Assembly (NCBI GenBank): GCA_027943335.1
Contig: BSBK01008432.1
Location: 216,001 to 280,000, forward strand
Origin: Chamaecyparis obtusa
Taxonomy: Eukaryota; Streptophyta; Pinopsida; Cupressales; Cupressaceae
DNA: 64,000 bases
Direction of reading: 5' to 3'
Shown: piece after piece, positions 56,656-64,000 of the stretch
Layout: every line of letters begins with the position of its first letter
Numbering within the stretch: the first letter of the stretch is position 1
Made by a program: the position numbers and the translations under genes
The notes under the pieces: generated by a model
The model's input: only the letters and a program-made list of their open reading frames with translations
Databases searched by the model: none
What the model was told of the DNA's origin: nothing

Positions 56656-59600
56656 ATGGCTCCTCTGTTGTTGTACCCTTTCTTCATGCTCTGCGTCTTT
56701 TCCATCTCCGCTCTTCCTCACCCTCCCAATAATATCTTTCAACAGCAACAATTGCTCTTGCAATTCAAAGCGGCTGTTTCCACCAACTCCTCCTCTTCAC
56801 TCCCAGATTGGACTCCCCTTCACCCTCTCTGCAATTGGTCTGCCGTCACCTGCGATCACTCCTTTCACTCCGTCCTCGCCCTCAACTTATCATTTATGAA
56901 TTTAGATGGCACCATCTCTCCTCTTCTGGGGAATCTCTCCTCTCTTCAATCCCTCGATCTCTCACAAAATGCCCTCACCGGTACCATTCCGCCTCAACTA
57001 GGCCAACTTACCCGTCTGCGGGTACTCTCTCTGTGGGCCAATCAATTACAGGGAACCATTCCCCCCTCTCTTTCTGCTTGCCGCAGTTTGTATTACCTGA
57101 CACTCTCTTGCAACCAACTACATGGCACCATTCCGGCCGGGCTGAGTCTCCTTTCAAGTTTGAAGTTCCTTTATTTGGGAGGAAACAATCTCACAGGTGT
57201 CATTCTCCCTTCATTCAAAAATCTGTCCAACTTAGTTGAATTGGATTTGGGACCAAATGATCTCTCAGGCACAATTCCTTCCGAATTGGGAGCCCTGCCT
57301 CAACTACAGAGGCTAGGACTTGGTAGGAATCAGTTGTCAGGTCCCATTCCCCCTGAATTGGGCATGCTCACTCGCCTGCAGATTCTTAGCTTTTGGGGAA
57401 ATAACTTATCAGGCACCATTCCCAGCTCTTTAGGAAATCTGTCCACTTTAGTTAAATTAAATTTGGGACAAAATGATCTCTCAGGCACAATTCCTTCCGA
57501 ATTGGGAGCCCTGCCTCAACTACAGAGGCTAGGACTTGCTAGAAATCAGTTGTCAGGTCCCATTCCCCCTGAATTGGGAGCCCTGCCTCAACTACAGAGG
57601 CTAGGACTTGCTAGAAATCAGTTGTCAGGTCCCATTCCCCCTGAATTGGGCATGCTCAATCGCCTGCAGATTCTTAGCCTTTGGGGAAATAACTTATCAG
57701 GCACCATTCCCAGCTCTTTAGGAAATCTCTCGAAATTGAATGGCTTAGATTTAGCTCAAAACCAGCTTAGTGGACATATTCCGCGGGACTTTGGTACCAT
57801 GCTCTCCAATTTGCAGTACCTCAGTTTATGGGAAAATAACTTATCAGGCACCATTCCCAGCTCTTTAGGAAATCTCTCAAAATTGAATGGCTTACATTTA
57901 GATCAAAACCAGCTTAGTGGACATATTCCGCGGGACTTTGGTACCATGCTTTCCAATTTGCAGTACCTCAGTTCATGGGGAAATAACTTATCAGGCACCA
58001 TTCCCAGCTCTTTAGGAAATCTCTCGAAATTGAATGGTTTAGATTTAGATCAAAACCAGCTTAGTGGACATATTCCGCGGGACTTTGGTACCAAGCTCTC
58101 CAATTTGCAGTACCTCAGTTTATGGGGAAATCAGCTTAGTGGACATATACCAAACTCCCTTGGAAATTGTTCCAACCTCACAAAACTTAATTTATCTAAA
58201 AACCAGCTCAGTGGAATGGTGCCAATGGAGCTGGGTAAGTTGAACCTCCTTATCAGGCTTGCCCTAGGTGCCAATCAACTTGTTAGTGATAGTAGTAACA
58301 CGTTGACCTTTCTAACTTCTCTCACAAATTGCTCCCACTTGCAAGAATTAGAAGTGTCGGCTAATCATCTCACTGGTATATTGCCCCTATCCATAGGCCA
58401 ACTGTCTTCCAATCTAAATCGCTTGGGTTTATCAAACAACATGATAAGCGGAAGCATACCACAACAGATTGCCAATCTAACAAACTTAACCTATTTAAGT
58501 TTAAGCAATAATCTTTTCAGTGGCAATATTCCATCTGAAATCAAAAGATTCCAGAAGTTGGAAAGATTGTGGTTGGGTGGGAACAAATTAGAAGGAAGCA
58601 TTCCAAGTGAGATAGGTCAAATGCAACATCTCGGACTCCTGAATCTTAGTCACAACCAGCTATCTGGAAAAATACCAGATTCTCTTTGTAGCCCCCAACA
58701 GCTAAGACGTCTTTTACTTCAGCACAACAACTTGTCGGGAGAGATCCCTATCAGTTTATCGGCGTGTCAGAAGTTGGAGCTCATTGACTTATCAAACAAT
58801 AAATTAGTGGGAAGGATACCTCGTGATGTCATTGCCAGCCTTCAAAATCTGGCATTCTACCTCAATCTTTCATTCAATTCTCTAGAAGGGTCCTTACCAC
58901 TGGAGATGAGTAAAATTGTGAAGGCTCAAGCCATAGACATCTCCAGCAACCGACTTACAGGAGTGATACCGAAATCTCTCGGAGACTGCACAGAATTAGA
59001 GCATCTCAATCTGTCCCACAATGACTTTGACGGTCCAATTCCAGATTCACTCTCCAAATTACAAAATCTCCTAGAAATGGATCTTTCTAGCAATTCTTTG
59101 TCAGGTTCAATGCCAATGTCCCTTAAAGGACTGAAAGCACTTCAGTTTATGAATGTTTCTTTCAATAATTTGTCAGGGGAGATTCCAGAAGGAGGTTTGT
59201 TTCCAAATAGAAGTATTGTAGCATTGTTTATGGGAAACCTTGGCCTCTGTGGCCCAGCGAATTATTCATTACCTCCATGTCCAAAGCCGACTGAAGAAAA
59301 GCATTCACTACTTAAAATAATAGTCTTATCAGTTGTTGGAACCCTTGCATTTATATTGTGCTTCTTCATCTTAGGAATTCTATGGAGACGTATGTTTTCA
59401 GGCCAACTATTCCATCCCTCAAAATTCGTTTTTCAAAGGCTTATCTATCAAAAAATTTCTTATGAAGAGCTTGTCCTTGCAACAGCCGATTTTGATGAGT
59501 CAAACTTGCTCGGAGTGGGTAACTTTGGATCAGTCTACAAAGGCATTTTGAGGGATGGTATGACAGTTGCAATCAAGGCTCTTAATTTGCAGAATGAAGA

Positions 59601-60544
59601 AGCTCATAAGAGCTTCAACACAGAATGCAAAGTGCTAGGGAGGATTCGGCACCGTAACCTGATCACAATCATCAGTGCATTTTCCTACCCTGGCTTCAAA
59701 GGTTTGGTTCTTCAGTTTGCATCAAATGGGAGCTTAAAGAAACATTTGCATCCTCACAGGGATGATGAAGAAATTTGTAACATGGGATTGACCGACTGTT
59801 TGAGCATTGCTGTTGATGTTGCCCATGGCATGGAATATTTACATCATGATTGTCCTCTGCAAATTGTGCACTGTGATTTAAAGCCTAGCAATGTGGTCCT
59901 GGACGACAACATGACAGCCCTTGTGACTGATTTCGGTATATGCCGTTTGACTACTACAAACCCTATAGATTCACTGAGTGCAACAACATTTGCACTCAAA
60001 GGATCTATTGGCTATATTGCTCCAGGTATTTTTTTAGTTCTTCTATATTGACATTAACATTTCCTTCAATAGCTTTCCCAATTTTTCATGAATAAAATTG
60101 ATTGCAGAGTATGGATTGTGGGGCGGTGTTTCTACAAAGGGAGATGTTTACAGTTATGGAATTCTGATACTAGAGATGGTTACAAGGAAGAGGCCAACTG
60201 ATGACATGTTCGTGGGAAACCTGAACTTGCAAAAGTGGGTATGGTCAGCTTTTCCAAACAGTTTAGCAGATATTGTTGATAGCGAGCTATTGACAGATGT
60301 GAATGAAAACATGGAAGACAATAGATGTCTTATTTCTTTCATTCATGTTGGTTTGCTTTGCACCAATGAATCACCTAGAGAACGACCTTCCATGAGAGAT
60401 GTAGCCAGCTTCTTGGAGAGTCTCAAGACAACTTTGATGGGAGGTGCAGCTGCTTCCAATTTAACGTCTACCATATCAGACCTCCTGCGCAATACCAATC
60501 GCACAGAAACATTGGCATCTGACAGTCAGAGCTCTACATTTTAG
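56656..60544 (+). CDS. LRR receptor-like kinase, subfamily XII (EFR/FLS2/Xa21 type), two exons
   Basis: The coding sequence is 56656-60025 joined to 60108-60544, 1268 residues. It has a signal peptide (about 1-20), an LRR N-cap (LLLQFKAAV to CNWSAVTCD, about 32-66) and about 30 LRRs to about 860. The block LTFLTSLTNCSHLQELEVS is typical of subfamily XII. A transmembrane segment (about 886-908) precedes a Ser/Thr kinase: GVGNFGSVYKG (953), VAIK Lys974, HCDLKPSN (1072), TDFGICR (1091) and, across the splice, APEYG. HCD instead of HRD makes it a non-RD kinase, as in FLS2, EFR and Xa21, which sense microbial patterns at the plasma membrane. The single intron in the kinase is also a subfamily habit. 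No stop or frameshift is present, so it is probably functional. Ligand unknown. LRRs 345-491 are freshly duplicated. Confidence 0.95.
57283..57642 (+). repeat. LRR tandem duplication, 72-base unit
   Basis: The 24-residue unit starting ELGALPQLQRLGL occurs three times: 57283-57354, then directly tandem at 57499-57570 and 57571-57642. The last two are almost identical in DNA. The first and second copies belong to a larger 216-base duplication (from NDLSGTIPSE). Confidence 0.92.
57688..58128 (+). repeat. LRR tandem triplication, 147-base unit
   Basis: Three direct copies of a 49-residue (two-LRR) unit lie at 57688-57834, 57835-57981 and 57982-58128. Each starts NNLSGTIPSSLGNLSKLNG and contains QNQLSGHIPRDFGT. 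They differ at only a handful of bases, for example Ala/Asp in LDLAQ and LDLDQ, and Met/Lys after FGT. Confidence 0.95.
60026..60107 (+). other. Intron of the receptor kinase gene
   Basis: This intron of 82 bases runs from GTATTTTTTTAG to TTGATTGCAG. It splits the Glu codon of the A-P-E motif (phase 1: G, then AG). Without splicing the frame would end at 60051 after a few wrong residues. An upstream T-rich stretch fits a plant branch and pyrimidine region. Confidence 0.93.
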
Positions 60545-60799
60545 ATGCTCATTAGTATGATTAAGAAGTTCCATCCTTTATCTTTTCTAGTTTCAAGTTT
60601 GTCTTCCATCACAGGCTGGTATTGTTTAATAATTCATTCAACTGCTTACATAATTCATTCCATTTTAGATATACAAAATGTCTTACATTCCATCAGCTGC
60701 ATCCAAGTTCTGTAGCTACTAGAGCTTGCACAACCATTCCTAAATATTAGCCTTTGCATATTCTATAGCAATATTGAAGAACTGTTTTGATTGCAATGT

Positions 60800-60805
60800 A
60801 ATAAA
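60800..60805 (+). terminator. Polyadenylation signal candidate of the receptor kinase
   Basis: AATAAA lies 256 bases after the stop codon, in a T/A-rich context (GCAATGTAATAAAAGTC). Plant signals are loose, so other sites could be used. Confidence 0.4.
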
Positions 60806-63800
60806 AGTCTACATATTAAAAACCTCAATACATATCACTCTGCAAAATGCTCACTAAAGAAGATAATTTGGTATTATCAGCCTAGTATTATATTTCCTAA
60901 ATTATGTAGAATGTTCCGTTTTCGCTAGCTACTGCTTGGCAGAGACACTATCATGTAACGTTTTGGCTTTGATATAAAGGTTGTAATTATCTGAAACAGA
61001 TTAGAAGTCCTAATGAATCGCATCAAATGTCAGTAAGAACAGATTGTTAGATAGGATAAGATTCTTGGTTTCGTATAAATCTAAATGTTTGAATATTTTA
61101 CAAAGTAAATACTGTTGTACAATATCATCAGTTTATATATATAACGGGCTAAATTTTTTGTTTAAATTATTATTGAGGGTTTATCTATATTTACACTTAT
61201 CTATATATTTAGACACGGTCTACTGTAATGCGCATGAAAGCCCCTGTATGTGAAAGATAGTTGCATGCAATATTTCATCCGCTAAGGGACATTTTTTACA
61301 AGTTGGATCCTGCCAGACATTATAATTTCTTCTACATATTAATATGTCCAAAGAATGTATCAAGGGTTACATATCTGGTAGCCACTGAAAATACAGAGAC
61401 AGAACTACTTCTGTACATTCAGAAAAATTGGCTCCAGAATTATCACTGGCCTTACCAGAATATTGTGTTCAATATTAAGTTTAATCCCCAGTGTTGAATC
61501 GTCTTTGTAAGGCACTACAAATCAGTAAGGACAGCTTTATCTGGTACCTCATCTATCCCATTACCGTTTTTGTTCAAACACTAATCTTTAAATAAATTTG
61601 ATTTTGGAAGAAGCTTCATGGTTAGTTTAAAGGAAACCTCAAAAGCAGCTGTCCAGTACGAGTGATTTATGAAAATAATTAAATCTAACAATTCGTAAGA
61701 TCTCGAATACAGAGCTGATTGAGCCTCCACTGTGCCTAATGTGGCAGAGTTTTGAGATGGTATCCCTTTCCACTTTCCAGCCGGGATATATTAAATTTTT
61801 ATTATTTTCCATGTAATTTACCAAAACAATTAATTTTACATGGAATTTCTCGAGTCATTAACTACGATATGGAATTTCTCGAGTCATATTTGTAGTTCAT
61901 TGAATTATGACTTTAACAATTTAGGAATTGAAGTAAATAAAAGATGCGAGAGCAAACCGTGTAAGACATCTAAAATACTATTGTTGTCTATACAGTATAT
62001 AAGATACACCTTTGACTGTGTTATCATTTAATCGAAAATTAGAATACAAACAATTTTTTATTTTCATTCTGTATGCTGCATAACTGTTAGTCCAAAATGT
62101 CTACGAAGCCTTTTCAGAGAGATATATGGTGGTTTCCGAAAATCACAAGTCTTAACTTTCAACTGTAATCAAGATGTGAATAAAAAAATGCTGAAAAACT
62201 GAAAGAAGGCACAGCCCTCATCAGAGTATTCAGTATAATGGAATTATATTTTTACTATGTACAAATAATGCCAGTGAAAGCGTCTGACGCCTAGAAACAA
62301 TTTTTAACATGAATTGTTTTCACTTAAAAGGCTGCAGAATTTTTACTCGAGCTTAAGATTCTAGTAGCTATACATCCCCAATATTTTTAGTCCAACTTTT
62401 TGTTTATTGTGAATAGATTAAAAGAGTAGCCTCGAGAGATAGGTTTTAGTTCATGCTCTACTAGAAATGTCTGGAAAATGTGAAGTATAGACGTGGCATG
62501 CCAACTATTTGACATAATGTTTCAAAGAAATGTGGACTCGGGGAGTGCAGAGTTGCAGGATATATGCATAACGGATTGCCGATAATGCCTTTGTAACTTT
62601 CAATCAAATAACTCAGCCAGACAAACAATTTACTTAAAAATTAAATAAAATGCCTAGTATGTTTATTTGCTCGTATATGATAACACAAAGAAGAGAGACA
62701 CCAGTGAAATAAAAATAGTGCTCAGTGGAAAGATAAGACAAATGAAATGATTGTAGAAAAATGAACATGTAGATAATTACCAGCCAACTGTTTGACAAAA
62801 TGTCAAACGAATTAGTAGCATAAACGTGAAGGTTCCAAGGGTTCAAATGCATGGTTTATGTATTTATTTTAGCTTACACTGTGTGGGTAAAGTGTCTGGG
62901 AGTAGAGTTTTTCACTTACAGAGGTAAATCACAGCAATTGAATACAGGTAAAAGAGTTGCACGGTGTCACAGAATAAAGCGATAAGCAAATTTTAGTTGC
63001 AAAAGGCATATAAGAGGGAAACTGAAATAAGAGACATATTCGAGATGCCAATTTAGTTCCAGTTTAGAGAAAACTAATTCAATCTAGGTCTCATTTACTT
63101 CCTTAAAATGGAGCTACTTCATTTCAAGTGTTCTAATTTATGCCAGATTTGTAATAAGAAAGAGAGCTCTATTGACGCAGACTAGCTTGGGGAATTCATC
63201 AAAACCGCTAGGAACTAGCACCGTAGAATTTTGCAGCTAATGCTGCTCAAAGATCTAGTTAGGAATTAAAAAGTAAAGCTTGCAGAAATATAGAAATATA
63301 GGAAAAAATAGAGCTGCTCAAGAATGAAATTCTGTTAATTATTGGTATTTACAATATGCATAAGATGCACAATTTATGCAATATTAGCCTCCGTACAAAT
63401 TGAAATTATGATGAAGAGTAGATGTTCTTCTTTAGTTAGGTTTAACATTACGGTGCATAGATCATGAAAACAGAGATCATGTAAACAACATTCTTTCCCT
63501 TAGGAAGAAATAAAATCAAAGATGTATGAATGAAGTCTTCCCAATTCTGAAAAGATTATAATGTAGGAAGAAAACTCAAGGTGTATGGTGTCTCTAAAAA
63601 CCGCTCCATAGTCTCCATGTTGATCCTGGAATTTGTCATTATCAAATTAGGTGATGGTGGATATGACAATCTAGAAGCTCTCAGAAACTGATGTAGAACA
63701 CAATCAAAAGACTCGTGTATCTTGTCAAAAGGAAAATAGATCTTCTCAAAATGTTGTGCAAATGTATCCAAACTCATATCAATCTAGAAGAATGTGCTAT

Positions 63801-63850
63801 GGCATGTGCAACAAAACATAACTATTTTATTACACTCAAACATGTTACAT
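60806..63850. other. Intergenic sequence
   Basis: Short open frames occur on both strands, but none shows a domain, a repeat or a splice-supported continuation. A small duplication of GGAATTTCTCGAGTCAT is present at about 61841 and 61871. Confidence 0.6.
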
Positions 63851-63857
63851 TCATCTC

Positions 63858-63865
63858 TATAAAAG
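63858..63865 (+). promoter_or_regulatory. TATA-like box near the right edge
   Basis: CTATAAAAG fits the plant TATA consensus. An ATG in an open frame follows 52 bases after it (63917). Confidence 0.35.
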
Positions 63866-63916
63866 AGGGCACAAGAACTTTCTAGATCCCGAAGTAATAA
63901 AAAATCTATTAAACCA

Positions 63917-64000
63917 ATGGTTGGTGAGAAACTTATCGAAGACGGTGAGGTAGTTCGACATGTTAATGCAACTACTAGTGGATTCAGTGTAGAAATTATT
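63917..64000 (+). CDS. Possible gene start running off the right edge
   Basis: From ATG 63917 the frame stays open to the window end. It starts MVGEKLIEDGEVVRHVN, followed by TTSGFSVEII, which reads like ordinary soluble protein. The frame is also open upstream to 63863. The preceding TATAAAAG at 63858 would place a start site near 63890. With 28 codons visible I cannot name a family, and it could equally be an internal exon or chance. Confidence 0.3.
   Translation, partial: MVGEKLIEDGEVVRHVNATTSGFSVEII

Noticed and set aside
56424..56732. 102-codon plus-strand open frame across the kinase start
   Set aside because: It overlaps the promoter and the signal peptide in another frame. The ATG at 56656 gives the real protein.
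56808..57239. 143-codon plus-strand open frame overlapping the receptor kinase
   Set aside because: It lies in another frame of the LRR exon, has Ser/Pro/Leu-rich shadow composition, and shows no domain.
63556..63777. 73-codon minus-strand frame near the right edge
   Set aside because: It begins with a plausible ATG but has no domain, no supporting upstream promoter I can see, and a length common by chance.

Overview
This window is a transposon-dense piece of a land-plant nuclear genome. It holds one host gene that looks intact. The rest is retrotransposon sequence in several nested layers plus AT-rich spacer. The mix of large Tat-type Gypsy and Copia elements, plant L1-type LINEs and an expanded LRR receptor kinase with a non-RD kinase suits a large seed-plant genome. 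A conifer or other gymnosperm is my guess, but nothing here proves the species.

Left third (1-28493): three LTR retrotransposons nested like dolls. Copia element A (minus strand) is split. Its reverse transcriptase runs to the residues FFLG near 23913 and resumes at TKYLKE near 1137. Inside it sits element B (minus strand, about 7.4 kb), a Gypsy-like element that encodes only gag and a protease-like domain. Inside the right LTR of B sits element C (plus strand, 8571-23625, about 15 kb). C is a Tat-lineage Gypsy with 1.3-kb LTRs, a perfect 5-bp target duplication (TGAAC), a long leader, gag, protease, RT, two RNase H regions and integrase.

Middle (28494-42250): an RNase H fragment, a degenerate unknown reading frame (30608-31213), an almost full-length L1-type LINE on the minus strand (LINE F, 32311-38946), a run of about 40 ATT units, a 5'-truncated LINE (LINE G) and AT-rich spacer with an LTR-like remnant.

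Right third: LINE E (plus, about 42250-55230) was split by Copia element D (45749-52072, target duplication AAAAA). Element D in turn carries a 1.1-kb terminal-inverted-repeat element (47177-48289) in its gag. After 1.4 kb of spacer comes the host gene, an LRR-XII-type receptor kinase (56656-60544, one 82-bp intron, 1268 residues). Its LRR array contains fresh tandem duplications. The last 3.4 kb are mostly featureless, except for a TATA-like box and an open frame running off the right edge.

Two patterns cut across the region. First, nearly every premature stop I inspected in the elements can be explained by a single C-to-T change in a CAG, CAA or CGA codon, as expected from deamination of methylated cytosine. 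Second, the LTR of element B carries a dense cluster of W-box cores upstream of its TATA box, and three W-box cores also lie upstream of the receptor kinase.
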